From Allobosea sp. TND4EK4 (lineage in GTDB: Bacteria > Pseudomonadota > Alphaproteobacteria > Rhizobiales > Beijerinckiaceae): a DNA stretch of 55,442 bases. The notes under the pieces are model-generated. The model was not told the DNA's origin and did no database searches. It worked only from the letters and a program-made list of their open reading frames with translations. A program made the translations under genes and the position numbers. The stretch is from the NCBI RefSeq assembly GCF_900156025.1, contig NZ_FTMO01000021.1, positions 1 to 55,442 on the forward strand, in the 5' to 3' direction. How positions within the stretch are numbered: the first letter of the stretch is position 1; every line of letters starts with the position of its first letter. Below, one piece after another: positions 42,851-51,670 of this stretch.

Positions 42851-42865
42851 AAGTCATGGCGGCGC

Positions 42866-43333
42866 ATGATCGACGTTGTTGCGATGCAGATGACGGACTG
42901 CACGATGATCTCAACCGGCCATGACTTGATCGGCACGACGATCCATCGTGTCGCTCAGCTGATCCAGCAGCGGATCGACAGCGAGATCGGCGACAGCGGG
43001 CTGACACGCCTGTCCTGGATGGCTGCGGCTCATGTAGCGGAAGCGGCGGGCCTCACGATCGGCGAACTGGCGGCGCGGCTGGAGGTCGGAAGCGCGACAG
43101 CCAGCCAACTTGTCGACCGCATGGTGCGAGGCGGCTGGGTCGAACGTTCGCCTTCGCCTGGCGACCGGCGATCGCAGATCGTCACGACGACGGAAAAGGC
43201 GAACTCGGTTCTGCGAGACCTCGAGCCTCGGCAATCGCTGCTCGAAGAGGAAATACTGCAGGATCTGTCGCTCGAAGAGAGACAGATCCTTCTTGCCCTT
43301 CTCGAGCGCATACGCGCGCGGCTTTCGCGCTAG
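42866..43333 (+). CDS. MarR-family transcriptional regulator
   Basis: 155 residues with a MarR winged helix: AGLTIGELAARLEVGSATAS and QLVDRMVRGGWVERSPSPGD followed by DRRSQIVTTTEKANSVL. Several Met codons near the start (42866, 42887, 42905) make the exact start uncertain. The gene is divergent from the hsp20 operon and leads into ftsH with a 16-base gap, so it probably controls both arms of the stress island. Ligand or oxidation sensing cannot be judged; one Cys occurs near the N-terminus if the first start is used. Confidence 0.88.
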   Translation: MIDVVAMQMTDCTMISTGHDLIGTTIHRVAQLIQQRIDSEIGDSGLTRLSWMAAAHVAEAAGLTIGELAARLEVGSATASQLVDRMVRGGWVERSPSPGDRRSQIVTTTEKANSVLRDLEPRQSLLEEEILQDLSLEERQILLALLERIRARLSR

Positions 43334-43349
43334 AAGGGACGGTGTCGGC

Positions 43350-45182
43350 GTGGAAAAGAGAACCGAATACAACATATGGTACTGGGTCGCGGCGTTCGTG
43401 GCTGTGGTCCTTATCCAGAGCCTGATCGGTAGCTGGCAGTCTGTCGCGCCAATCAGCTACAGCCAGTTCGAGAAATATCTCAATGATGGTAAGATCGCTT
43501 CGGTCACAGTCGGATCGGAAACGATTACCGGAAGTTTCATCGAACCGATCGGTGGCAAGAGGCAGTTTGTCACGACGGTGGTGAATCCCGCAATTCTCGA
43601 GCGGATCGACCGCTCCGGCGTGGAGATCAGGGGCGTTCCGCAGAACACCCTGCTCGGCACGGTGATCTCCTGGGTGGCACCGGCGCTCGTGTTCTTCGGG
43701 ATCTGGATGCTCCTTTTCCGCCGTTTCGCCGAGAAGCAGGGTTTCGGCGGCTTCATGCAGGTCGGCCGAAGCAAGGCCAAGGTCTACATGGAGAAGGAGA
43801 CCGGCGTCAGTTTTGCCGACGTCGCCGGCGTGGACGAGGCCAAGGCCGAGCTCGAGGAAGTCGTCGCATTCCTGAGGAATCCGGCCGAATACGGCAAGCT
43901 CGGCGCCCGCATTCCAAAGGGTATCCTGCTGGTCGGCCCACCCGGAACGGGCAAGACGCTGCTCGCCCGCGCCGTGGCCGGCGAGGCAGGCGTCACCTTC
44001 TTCTCGATCTCCGGCTCGGAATTCGTCGAGATGTTCGTGGGGGTCGGCGCGGCGCGCGTCCGCGACCTGTTCGAGCAGGCCCGCAAGTCGGCGCCCGCGA
44101 TCATCTTCATCGACGAGCTCGATGCGCTCGGTCGCGCGCGCTCGGCCGGCCAGATCGCCGGCGGGCATGACGAGCGCGAGCAGACGCTCAACCAGCTTCT
44201 TACTGAGCTCGACGGCTTCGACCCGTCGGTCGGCATCGTGCTCCTGGCCGCCACCAACCGGCCCGAGATCCTCGACCCTGCGCTTCTCCGCGCGGGCCGG
44301 TTCGACCGGCAGGTTCTGGTGGACCGGCCCGACAAGAAGGGTCGCGTGCAGATTCTCGGCGTGCACATGAAGAAGGTGAAGCTCGCCCCGGACGTCGATG
44401 CCGAGAAGGTGGCGGCATTAACGCCGGGCTTTTCGGGCGCCGATCTCGCCAATCTGGTCAACGAGGCGGCGCTGCTCGCCACCCGCCGCAAGGCCGATGC
44501 GGTGACGATGGACGACTTCAACAACGCCGTCGAGCGCATCGTCGCGGGGCTGGAGAAGAAGAACCGCGTGCTGAACCCGCGCGAGCGCGAGATCGTCGCG
44601 CATCACGAGATGGGCCACGCGCTGGTGGCGATGGCCCTGCCAGGCGTCGATCCGGTGCACAAGGTCTCGATCATCCCCCGCGGCATTGGCGCGCTTGGCT
44701 ACACGATCCAGCGGCCGACCGAGGACCGCTTCCTGATGACGCGCGAGGAGCTCGAGAACAAGATCGCGGTGCTGTTGGGCGGGCGGGCGGCGGAAAAGAT
44801 CGTCTATAACCATCTCTCGACCGGCGCGGCGGACGATCTGGTGAAGGCCACCGACATCGCCCGCGCCATGATCGCGCGCTATGGCATGGATCCCGATCTC
44901 GGCAATGTCAGCTACGACAGCGAACGCCCGGGCTTCCTCGGGACCGGCGATCAGGCGTCCTGGCTCAACCGACGCTACAGCGAGGCGACGGCCGAGCGCA
45001 TGGACCAGAAGGTGCGCGAGGTCGTGGATGGCGTCTTCAAGCGCACGCTGGCGCTTCTCGAAAGCAACCGAGGTCTTCTTGAGCAGTCTGCACGCGATCT
45101 CTTGCAACGAGAAACGCTGGATGAGACCGAACTGAAGGAAATCGGCCTCAAGGTGAAAAGAACGGAAGCGGTTGCGGCATGA
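43350..45182 (+). CDS. ftsH: ATP-dependent zinc metalloprotease FtsH
   Basis: 610 residues from a GTG start preceded by AAGGGA; the open frame reaches back to 43110 inside marR, but that part is not FtsH-like. Two N-terminal transmembrane helices (about 8-28 and 104-124) flank a small periplasmic domain. The AAA domain has Walker A GPPGTGKT at 196-203, Walker [12 protein letters not shown] and the [23 protein letters not shown]. The zinc protease motif HHEMGH is near residue 418. Slightly shorter than housekeeping FtsH, it is the accessory FtsH that is a hallmark of tLST islands. Confidence 0.95.
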   Translation: MEKRTEYNIWYWVAAFVAVVLIQSLIGSWQSVAPISYSQFEKYLNDGKIASVTVGSETITGSFIEPIGGKRQFVTTVVNPAILERIDRSGVEIRGVPQNTLLGTVISWVAPALVFFGIWMLLFRRFAEKQGFGGFMQVGRSKAKVYMEKETGVSFADVAGVDEAKAELEEVVAFLRNPAEYGKLGARIPKGILLVGPPGTGKTLLARAVAGEAGVTFFSISGSEFVEMFVGVGAARVRDLFEQARKSAPAIIFIDELDALGRARSAGQIAGGHDEREQTLNQLLTELDGFDPSVGIVLLAATNRPEILDPALLRAGRFDRQVLVDRPDKKGRVQILGVHMKKVKLAPDVDAEKVAALTPGFSGADLANLVNEAALLATRRKADAVTMDDFNNAVERIVAGLEKKNRVLNPREREIVAHHEMGHALVAMALPGVDPVHKVSIIPRGIGALGYTIQRPTEDRFLMTREELENKIAVLLGGRAAEKIVYNHLSTGAADDLVKATDIARAMIARYGMDPDLGNVSYDSERPGFLGTGDQASWLNRRYSEATAERMDQKVREVVDGVFKRTLALLESNRGLLEQSARDLLQRETLDETELKEIGLKVKRTEAVAA

Positions 45183-45243
45183 CGTCCTTAGCTGCGCGGA
45201 TGGCGCGAACAAATCGAACTGGATGAGCGAAGGGAGAACACAA

Positions 45244-48159
45244 ATGGCAAACGGTAATTGCGACATCTGCGGCCGCCCGGCGACGGCCCGCGTCCGGGCC
45301 TCGGTCAACGACCGCGTGCAGGACATGGAACTGTGCGATCAGCATTATCGCGAGATGGTGCGCCGGTCTGGCCGCAGCGCGTCGCCGCTCGAATCGCTCT
45401 TTGGAAGGCGCTCGCTGCTCGACGAGTTCTTCGGCGACAGCGGATTCGGAAGCCTCTTCGGCGACAGCCCGTTGGCGGGAAGCGCGCTCGGGTCTGCGGG
45501 CGGCGACGATGCCGTTGACGCAACCTTCGACGATGCCGCCGCCCGGCGCGGCGTCCGTCGCGGCGGGGGCGGACGGACAATCGCCGACCGGCTGAGCGAG
45601 CAGGGCAACAAGCTTTTGCAGGAAGCGGCGCAAAAGGCCGGAGAGTTCGGGCGTAGCGAAGTCGATACCGAACATTTGCTTCTGGCCCTGACTGCTTCCG
45701 AGGTCGTCAAGACCATCCTCGAGCAATTCAAGGTCGATGTGGACGATCTGCGTCGACAGATCGAGACAGAGGCAAAGCGCGGCGATGCCAAGCCGCAAGG
45801 CGAGATCGGCGTCAGTCCGCGCCTCAAGGACGCGCTGAACCGGGCCTTTATCGCCTCGAACGAGTTGGGCCACTCCTATGTTGGCCCTGAGCACCTGCTG
45901 ATCGGCCTCGCCGAGGAGGGTGAGGGTCTCGCCGCGTCGATCCTCCGCAAATACGGATTGACGCCGCAGGCGCTGCGCCAGCAGGTGACGAAGGTCGTCG
46001 GCAAAGGCGCCGAGGAAGGCCGCGTGGAGGCCCCCTCCAGCACGCCCGATCTCGACCAATACAGTCGTGACCTGACCAAACTCGCCCGCGAGGGCAAGCT
46101 CGACCCCGTCATCGGCCGCGCTCGAGAGATCGAGACGACGATCGAAGTGCTGGCCCGGCGCAAGAAGAACAATCCCGTCCTGATCGGCGAGCCCGGCGTG
46201 GGCAAGACCGCCATCGTCGAGGGGCTGGCGCAGCGGATCGTCGCTGGCGAGGTGCCCGAGGCGTTGCGCGACAAGCGGTTGGTAGAGCTCAACATCAACT
46301 CTATGGTCGCCGGGTCGAAATACCGTGGCGAGTTCGAGGAACGAGTCCAGAAGATCCTCAAGGAGATCACCGAGGAGAAGGACAGCCTTATCCTGTTCAT
46401 CGACGAGATCCACACGATTGTCGGCGCGGGCCAGGGTGGCGGTGAAGGCGGGCTCGACATCGCGAACACCTTCAAGCCGGCGCTGGCGCGGGGCGAATTG
46501 AATCTGATCGGCGCAACGACTCTCAACGAATATCAAAAATATATCGAGAAGGACGCCGCGCTCGAACGCCGCTTCCAGCCGGTCTATGTCCCCGAACCGA
46601 CGGTCGCGCAGACGATCATGATCCTGCGTGGTCTGCGGGATACTCTGGAGGCCCATCACAAGGTCACGATCACCGACGAAGCCATCGTCGCGGCGGCAGA
46701 GCTTTCGGACAGGTATATCACCGGCCGCTTCATGCCCGACAAGGCGATCGACCTGATCGACCAGGCTGCCGCGCGCGTGAAGATCAGCGCCACCGCGCGC
46801 CCGGTTGACGTGCAGGAGCTCGATGCCGAGGTCCAACAGATCAAGCGCGAGCAGGATTACGCCGCGGCCCGCAAGCAGTTCGACCGGGCAGCGGAACTCA
46901 AGAGAGAGCTGGAAACCAAGCAGAAGGAACTGGACGAGCTACTGGAAGTCTGGAAACGCGACCAGGCATCGGCCACGGCCGAAGTGCGCGTCGACCATGT
47001 CGCCCAGATCGTCTCGAAGATCACTGGTGTTCCGGTCACGGAGCTGACCACCGAGGAGAAAGACAAGCTCCTCAAGCTCGAGGAGAAGTTGCACGAGCGC
47101 GTTATTGGCCAGGAAGAGGCGATCCGAGCTGTGGCCGACGCGGTGCGCCTGGCGCGTGCGGGTCTGCGCGAAGGACGCGGTCCGACCGCGACCTTCCTGT
47201 TCCTCGGCCCGACCGGCGTCGGCAAGACGGAACTGGCCAAGACGCTCGCCGAGGTTATCTTCGGCGATCAAGACGCTATGATCCGTATAGACATGTCGGA
47301 ATATGGCGAGCGGCACTCCGTTGCCCGGCTTGTCGGGGCACCTCCGGGCTATGTCGGATACGACGAAGGCGGGCAACTGACCGAGAAGGTCCGCCGTCGG
47401 CCCTACTCGGTCGTGCTCCTCGACGAAATCGAGAAGGCGCATCCGGATGTCTATAACATCCTGCTTCAGGTGTTCGACGATGGCCGCCTGACAGATGGCA
47501 AGGGCCGCGTGGTGGACTTCACCAACACCATTATCATCGCCACCTCGAACCTCGGTTCCGACATCATCCAGCGCAACCTCAAAAAGCGCGGGACGCAGGA
47601 GTTCGACGAGGCGAAGCAGAAGGCCGAGCTGATGGAGGTCTTGCGCGGTCATTTCCGGCCAGAGTTCATCAACCGGATCGACGAGATCATCGTCTTCCAC
47701 TCGCTGAACCAGGCCGAAATCCGCCGGATCGTCGAGCTGCAGCTGGCACGCGTCAAGCGAACCGCCACGGGCCAGGGCGTTGAGCTTGAGTTCGACGCGA
47801 GTGCCGTGGACCACTTCGCAGCAGTCGGGTTCCGTCCCGAGTTCGGCGCTCGCGAGTTGCGGCGACTGATCCGCTCGCAACTCGAGACCGAGCTCGCTCG
47901 ACAGATGCTGTCGGGCCGTATCGCGGACGGCGACAGGGTACGCGTCGCTTGGTCGGCCGAGGATCAGAAGGTGGTCTTCGAGAAGCTCGAAAGGGCCAAG
48001 CCTGCCGATGCGTCGACCAAGGACGCAGACGAGTCGAATGGCGCACTAGGCAAAAAGGGCAAGCGAAAGTCGGCGAACAGAGAACACAAGCCAAGTGCAG
48101 AGGAGCCCGACAAAAAGTCACCGAAGAGCTCGTCTGGCGAACAAAAACCGTCCGCCTGA
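45244..48159 (+). CDS. clpK: stand-alone disaggregase ClpK/ClpG
   Basis: 971 residues from an ATG with AGGGAG upstream. The N-terminal extension has a small zinc-binding-like cluster (C6, C9, C31, H34) typical of ClpK/ClpG, then a Clp_N repeat domain (about 115-255). AAA-1 has Walker A GEPGVGKT near 315, a ClpB-like but short middle domain lies near 520-590 (QIKREQDYAAARKQFDRAAE), and AAA-2 has GPTGVGKT near 654. No IGL/F loop for ClpP binding is evident. A Lys/Ser-rich tail follows from about 925. ClpK/ClpG gives strong heat resistance by disaggregating proteins. Confidence 0.95.
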   Translation: MANGNCDICGRPATARVRASVNDRVQDMELCDQHYREMVRRSGRSASPLESLFGRRSLLDEFFGDSGFGSLFGDSPLAGSALGSAGGDDAVDATFDDAAARRGVRRGGGGRTIADRLSEQGNKLLQEAAQKAGEFGRSEVDTEHLLLALTASEVVKTILEQFKVDVDDLRRQIETEAKRGDAKPQGEIGVSPRLKDALNRAFIASNELGHSYVGPEHLLIGLAEEGEGLAASILRKYGLTPQALRQQVTKVVGKGAEEGRVEAPSSTPDLDQYSRDLTKLAREGKLDPVIGRAREIETTIEVLARRKKNNPVLIGEPGVGKTAIVEGLAQRIVAGEVPEALRDKRLVELNINSMVAGSKYRGEFEERVQKILKEITEEKDSLILFIDEIHTIVGAGQGGGEGGLDIANTFKPALARGELNLIGATTLNEYQKYIEKDAALERRFQPVYVPEPTVAQTIMILRGLRDTLEAHHKVTITDEAIVAAAELSDRYITGRFMPDKAIDLIDQAAARVKISATARPVDVQELDAEVQQIKREQDYAAARKQFDRAAELKRELETKQKELDELLEVWKRDQASATAEVRVDHVAQIVSKITGVPVTELTTEEKDKLLKLEEKLHERVIGQEEAIRAVADAVRLARAGLREGRGPTATFLFLGPTGVGKTELAKTLAEVIFGDQDAMIRIDMSEYGERHSVARLVGAPPGYVGYDEGGQLTEKVRRRPYSVVLLDEIEKAHPDVYNILLQVFDDGRLTDGKGRVVDFTNTIIIATSNLGSDIIQRNLKKRGTQEFDEAKQKAELMEVLRGHFRPEFINRIDEIIVFHSLNQAEIRRIVELQLARVKRTATGQGVELEFDASAVDHFAAVGFRPEFGARELRRLIRSQLETELARQMLSGRIADGDRVRVAWSAEDQKVVFEKLERAKPADASTKDADESNGALGKKGKRKSANREHKPSAEEPDKKSPKSSSGEQKPSA

Positions 48160-48231
48160 TACCAGCGGCCCGGCCGGACACGGGCCACTGCGCCCATTCC
48201 GGCCGGACCTCCAACGCAAAAGTCAGCGAAC

Positions 48232-49356
48232 ATGAAGATTCGAACCGCATTTCGCAATCTCGACCGCCACGGGCGGCAGCGCGCACCCGAGGTGATCGCC
48301 GAGGAGGTCCGGCAGCTTGAAGGTCATCTCAAGCGCTTCCGACCCGAGCTGGTTTGTTTGGAGATCTCCGTGTCGCAGACGGAGGGAAAGACCCGCATAC
48401 ACGCCAGCCTGCGTCTGCAACTGCCCTCGGGCGTGATCGCAGCGCAGGAGGACGGATTCGAGATCGAACCTGTCCTGCACAAGGCGTTCGCCGATCTGCG
48501 CAGACGTGTCGATCGGAAGGTGGCGCTGCTCAAGGGCGAGCCGCAGTGGAAGCGCCTCGCACGCCGCGCCCGGATCAAGGCGCTGCTGCCGCCTGCACAG
48601 GACATGGCCGAGGCCGAACGGCGCACACTCTATTTCGGCCTGATTGAGGATCATCTCGATGCGGTCTACGACACCGTGAGGCGCGAATTGACCTACCTGG
48701 AGGCCAGCGGGTCGGTCCGCGAAGGCCGTCTCGATGTCGGTGATCTGGTTGATGCGACGATCCTGAAAGGCCTTGAGCGGTTCGAGCAGCGGCTGGCAGA
48801 GTTCTCGGTCGGCAACTGGCTGACGCGGCTCGCCTTCGAGATCATCGACGCTGCGGCACGGGAGGCCAGCCATGCGCTGCCGGATAGCGCCGCCTCTCTC
48901 GACTCCGAGCCCGAGGCCCCGGCGCAGGATCCGACCGAGGCCGACCAGGAGATGTTCGAGTTCTATCAGCCCGACGAAGCCCTGCGTCTGGAAGACCTCG
49001 TGGCCGACGGCTCCGCCGCCAATTCCGAGGCCGAAGCGGCGCGGCGCGAGGAGGCCCTGGCGCTGCACCGGGCCGTCGCGGCGCTCCCGGCGCTGTGGCG
49101 CAGGGTGCTGCTGCGGCTCGATCTGGAGAACGACACGGCGGAGCACGTCTCCCAAATCCTCGGCATTCCGGAAGATGACGTCCGACGGATCGCCCAATCC
49201 GCGCGGGCGCAGCTTCGCGAGAAGATGCAGGCGTCCGGATACCCGGCTGACACCGCCGGGAGGTTCAGGGAATCGTCGCGCATCCCGCAGCCACTTCTGG
49301 ATCGGGATCGGATCGAGAGGGGTCTCCTGGGCGACGTGAAGGGAGAAGCGTCATGA
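48232..49356 (+). CDS. HPF/RaiA-like domain fused to sigma-70-like regions
   Basis: 374 residues. Residues 1-110 look like the ribosome-hibernation (S30AE/HPF) fold: LEISVSQTEGKTRIHASLRL, then VIAAQEDGFEIEPVLHKAFA and DLRRRVDRKV. Residues about 130-215 are helical with a sigma region 2-like pattern (DVGDLVDATILKGLERFEQR, FSVGNWLTRLAFEIIDAAAR). An acidic linker follows (218-258), then a region 4-like helix set at 273-330 (AVAALPALWRRVLLRLDLEN, DTAEHVSQILGIPEDDVRRI). It starts 72 bases after clpK. A link between ribosome inactivation and transcription is suggested but unproven. Confidence 0.75.
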   Translation: MKIRTAFRNLDRHGRQRAPEVIAEEVRQLEGHLKRFRPELVCLEISVSQTEGKTRIHASLRLQLPSGVIAAQEDGFEIEPVLHKAFADLRRRVDRKVALLKGEPQWKRLARRARIKALLPPAQDMAEAERRTLYFGLIEDHLDAVYDTVRRELTYLEASGSVREGRLDVGDLVDATILKGLERFEQRLAEFSVGNWLTRLAFEIIDAAAREASHALPDSAASLDSEPEAPAQDPTEADQEMFEFYQPDEALRLEDLVADGSAANSEAEAARREEALALHRAVAALPALWRRVLLRLDLENDTAEHVSQILGIPEDDVRRIAQSARAQLREKMQASGYPADTAGRFRESSRIPQPLLDRDRIERGLLGDVKGEAS

Positions 49357-49541
49357 CGCGCGGACATAATCGACCGCCCTTTCCGCCGAAGGCGCCTGGG
49401 AAAGACATGCGGTCGAGGGACGTGCCGACGGCCATCATCTACCGGCCTGCGCGTTCGGGAATGAGCGTAGAAAGTGCCGGCGCAACTCGGTTCCAGGAAA
49501 CTTCTGAAAACTCAAGGAGGAACAGAAGAAATGAACACTGA
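49353..49541 (+). pseudogene. truncated duplicate of the NDUFS4-like gene start
   Basis: A 62-codon frame overlapping the HPF-sigma stop (ATGA). Its first 36 residues (TRGHNRPPFPPKAPGKDMRS, DVPTAIIYRPARSGM) match the start of the NDUFS4-like protein at 51062. After the ATGA at 49461-49464 the similarity ends and the frame drifts into the hdeD leader. At DNA level 49358-49464 aligns without gaps to 51064-51170. It may be translated as a short peptide, but it is best seen as a scar of duplication or insertion. Confidence 0.7.
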
Positions 49542-50181
49542 CGCGAAACAAAATGTGCATGGCAGCGTGGATCTTCTTTGCAGCCTCTCCAAGAACTGGT
49601 GGGCATTCGTGCTGCGCGGCGTTCTCGCGCTTTTGATTGCAGTGCTGGCATTCATCATGCCGGCAGAGTCGCTCCTTGCTTTGACGCTCGTCTTCGGCGC
49701 ATTCTCTTTTGCCGACGGTGTGTTCGGACTAATTGCCGCCGTACGGCACCTCCGCAAGGGCGAACGTTGGGGCTGGCTGATGTTCAGCGGCATCCTTGGA
49801 ATTGCGACCGGTGTCGTTGTGGTGGTCTCGCCCTTCGTCGCCACACTGGTACTGGCCACCTTCCTCTGGGCGAGCATCGCTTTCTGGTCAGCGTTCTCCG
49901 GCATCTTCGAAATCGTCGCGGCGATCCGACTGCGCAGGGAAATCAAAGGCGAGATCTGGCTTATTCTAAGCGGTCTTGTCTCGGTTGCCCTGAGCGTCGC
50001 CGTAATCTGGCTGCTGCTCACCCGCCCGGTCGAGACCTTTCTTGCGCTCGGTTGGCTCCTCGGCTTCTACGCTGCCTTCTTCGGCGTGATGATGGTGTTG
50101 CTCGGCCTCCGGCTTCGCAAGGCTCGTAGTTCCGACGGCCCCTTCTCCAGTGACATTATGAACAAACCCAGTGAAGCGTGA
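49531..50181 (+). CDS. hdeD: HdeD-family acid-resistance membrane protein
   Basis: A 216-residue inner-membrane protein starting MNTDAKQNVHGSVDLLCSLS with AGGAGG about 10 bases upstream. It has six hydrophobic helices and the DUF308/HdeD pattern NWWAFVLRGVLALLIAVLAF and GERWGWLMFSGILGIATGVV. HdeD is linked to acid and density-dependent resistance in E. coli, and hdeD is a standard tLST gene. Its last codons overlap the GTG start of the next small frame. Confidence 0.92.
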   Translation: MNTDAKQNVHGSVDLLCSLSKNWWAFVLRGVLALLIAVLAFIMPAESLLALTLVFGAFSFADGVFGLIAAVRHLRKGERWGWLMFSGILGIATGVVVVVSPFVATLVLATFLWASIAFWSAFSGIFEIVAAIRLRREIKGEIWLILSGLVSVALSVAVIWLLLTRPVETFLALGWLLGFYAAFFGVMMVLLGLRLRKARSSDGPFSSDIMNKPSEA

Positions 50182-50390
50182 GCGTGGCGACCAAACACCA
50201 CCGATCCATTGGCGACGAAGACGACGATATCACTCGTTGGGATGAAACGATCTTCGAGCGATGTTTGCGCGTCGGCTTCAATCCGTTCGGTTCCGGGCCG
50301 ACGCCCGTTTTCTTGCGGCACGAGCCAATGGAAGAGACCGCAGCCGACCATCTTCCGGAGCAAGCTTCGGGAGATGGTAGAGATGAATGA
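50178..50390 (+). CDS. small acidic hypothetical ORF
   Basis: A 70-residue frame with a GTG start overlapping the hdeD stop (GTGA). It begins MSVATKHHRSIGDEDDDITR and ends HLPEQASGDGRDE; it is acidic, without hydrophobic segments, and overlaps the next gene by 8 bases. The overlap geometry is that of a coupled operon gene, but no family is recognised and there is no strong independent ribosome-binding site. Confidence 0.4.
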   Translation: MSVATKHHRSIGDEDDDITRWDETIFERCLRVGFNPFGSGPTPVFLRHEPMEETAADHLPEQASGDGRDE

Positions 50391-51075
50391 TTGCAGGGAG
50401 CCTGACTGCGCCAAACAATCCGTATATAGGCGTTCGATGCATAGAACTCGCGACCTGATTTACATGCTTTTCTCTATCGCCATTGGGGGAGCAGCATATC
50501 TCGCTTTTCGCGAGATGTTCGTCGAGAGCGAGCCCGTTCCCTTCGCCCGGGAAGTAGTGCTGGTGTTTCTCGGGGCCGTTGCGACAATCTATCTGACAGC
50601 GGTCTTGCTGAACAGGCAAACTGAGCTGGAGCTTCGCAAGGAAGGACAGGTCATCATTCTCCAGCAGAAGAATGATATTTACATGGCGTGCATCGAGAAG
50701 GTCGCCAAAATCGTGGAGACTGCTCTGCACAACGACGACCTGATTGATGAATTGCGGGTCTTGAACCACAAGTTGGCCGTGCTGGGTAGTTCTGACGTCA
50801 TCGCCTCCTTCGAGAATGTCCTTGATACCCTGATTTCGGGCCTGCGGGACGGGAAACTGAATTCAGAGGATGGTTCGAATATCATGAAAGCTGTCGCAGA
50901 AATGACCTCTGCGATGCGCAGAGATATTCTCGAAGAGATTGCTGCAGGGAACGTGCGTATAACGCGCGAAGCCATTCTTCGGAACTCGAACCGTATGCAA
51001 GATCTCGATCGGATTGAGTTCGATAGTTCCGAACGGGAACTACATCAGAAGGAAAACGGCAATGCGCGGACATAA
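50383..51075 (+). CDS. unknown protein with two membrane helices and a helical cytoplasmic domain
   Basis: 230 residues from the ATG at 50383 (GGTAGAG upstream; an in-frame start at 50374 is possible). Hydrophobic helices lie at about 25-42 (LIYMLFSIAIGGAAYLAF) and 53-72 (EVVLVFLGAVATIYLTAVLL), followed by a long, charged, helical region with probable coiled coil (QTELELRKEGQVIILQQKND and beyond) to the C-terminus. I recognise no family. GC content is lower than in neighbouring genes, hinting at separate origin. It lies between hdeD and the NDUFS4-like gene, overlapping the latter by 14 bases. Confidence 0.7.
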   Translation: MNDCREPDCAKQSVYRRSMHRTRDLIYMLFSIAIGGAAYLAFREMFVESEPVPFAREVVLVFLGAVATIYLTAVLLNRQTELELRKEGQVIILQQKNDIYMACIEKVAKIVETALHNDDLIDELRVLNHKLAVLGSSDVIASFENVLDTLISGLRDGKLNSEDGSNIMKAVAEMTSAMRRDILEEIAAGNVRITREAILRNSNRMQDLDRIEFDSSERELHQKENGNART

Positions 51076-51637
51076 TCGTCCTCCCTTTCCGCCGAAGGTG
51101 CCGGGGACCGACATGCGGTCGTGGGACGTGCCGACGGCCATAATCTACCGGCCGGCGCGGTCAGCGATGACCTCCGCGCCCCGGCCGAATTACTGGGTCC
51201 TCGAATTCGAGCCATCGCGACCGCTCCGGATCGAGCCGCTCATGGGCTATACGTCCAGCGACGATCCCTATCGTCCGATACGGCTCAAGTTCCCTGATCG
51301 GCATAGCGCCATCGACTTTGCCGAACGCAACGACTGGTTGTACATCGTCCGCGAAGACGCCCCGGCCCGTGCCCACCACAATCGTTGGCGGGGCGCCGAA
51401 AGACATCAGCTCTACAAGGGCGCTGACGCACCGGGGGCGTTTCGTATCCACGCTCGACAGAAGCCGGGAAGGTCGGACCACAGCCTGCAACGCGTAGTAG
51501 AACGAGACGGCGCCGTGGAATTGTCCGCGCCCGATCACACAGATTTCGATCCCGTGCTCGAAGCGAGCCTCGAGTCCTTCCCCGCATCCGATCCGCCGGC
51601 ATGGACAGGTGTTACCGTGGCGGCGAAGAAACCGTGA
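51062..51637 (+). CDS. NDUFS4-like (complex I 18-kDa subunit family) protein
   Basis: 191 residues from an ATG with AAGGAAA upstream. Residues about 28-105 follow the ETC_C1_NDUFA4/NDUFS4 pattern: IYRPARSAM, YWVLEFEPSRPLRIEPLMGY, RLKFPDRHSAIDFAERNDWL. In alphaproteobacteria and mitochondria this family is an accessory subunit of respiratory complex I, but the housekeeping protein is about 100 residues and sits elsewhere. Here it has an N-terminal extension and a C-terminal tail ending DPVLEASLESFPASDPPAW, a motif seen in small stress-associated proteins. A role in protecting or re-tuning complex I under stress is inference. Confidence 0.75.
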   Translation: MRGHNRPPFPPKVPGTDMRSWDVPTAIIYRPARSAMTSAPRPNYWVLEFEPSRPLRIEPLMGYTSSDDPYRPIRLKFPDRHSAIDFAERNDWLYIVREDAPARAHHNRWRGAERHQLYKGADAPGAFRIHARQKPGRSDHSLQRVVERDGAVELSAPDHTDFDPVLEASLESFPASDPPAWTGVTVAAKKP

Positions 51638-51670
51638 CTCGAACTTTAAACTGAAGCAGGCACGGAGCAC

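Larger units (their letters stand above)
49358..51170 (+). repeat. 107-bp direct repeat flanking the hdeD module
   Basis: Copies at 49358-49464 and 51064-51170 are collinear without gaps and differ at about 13 positions. They bracket hdeD and the unknown membrane-protein gene (offset 1706 bases). The divergence, about 12 percent and partly at third codon positions, shows that the event is not recent. The copies could serve as sites for homologous deletion of the module. Confidence 0.8.

Noticed and set aside
45172..45243. Extended N-terminus of ClpK starting at 45172
   Set aside because: It overlaps the ftsH end; the ATG at 45244 has a good ribosome-binding site and gives the conserved Cys-rich N-terminus.
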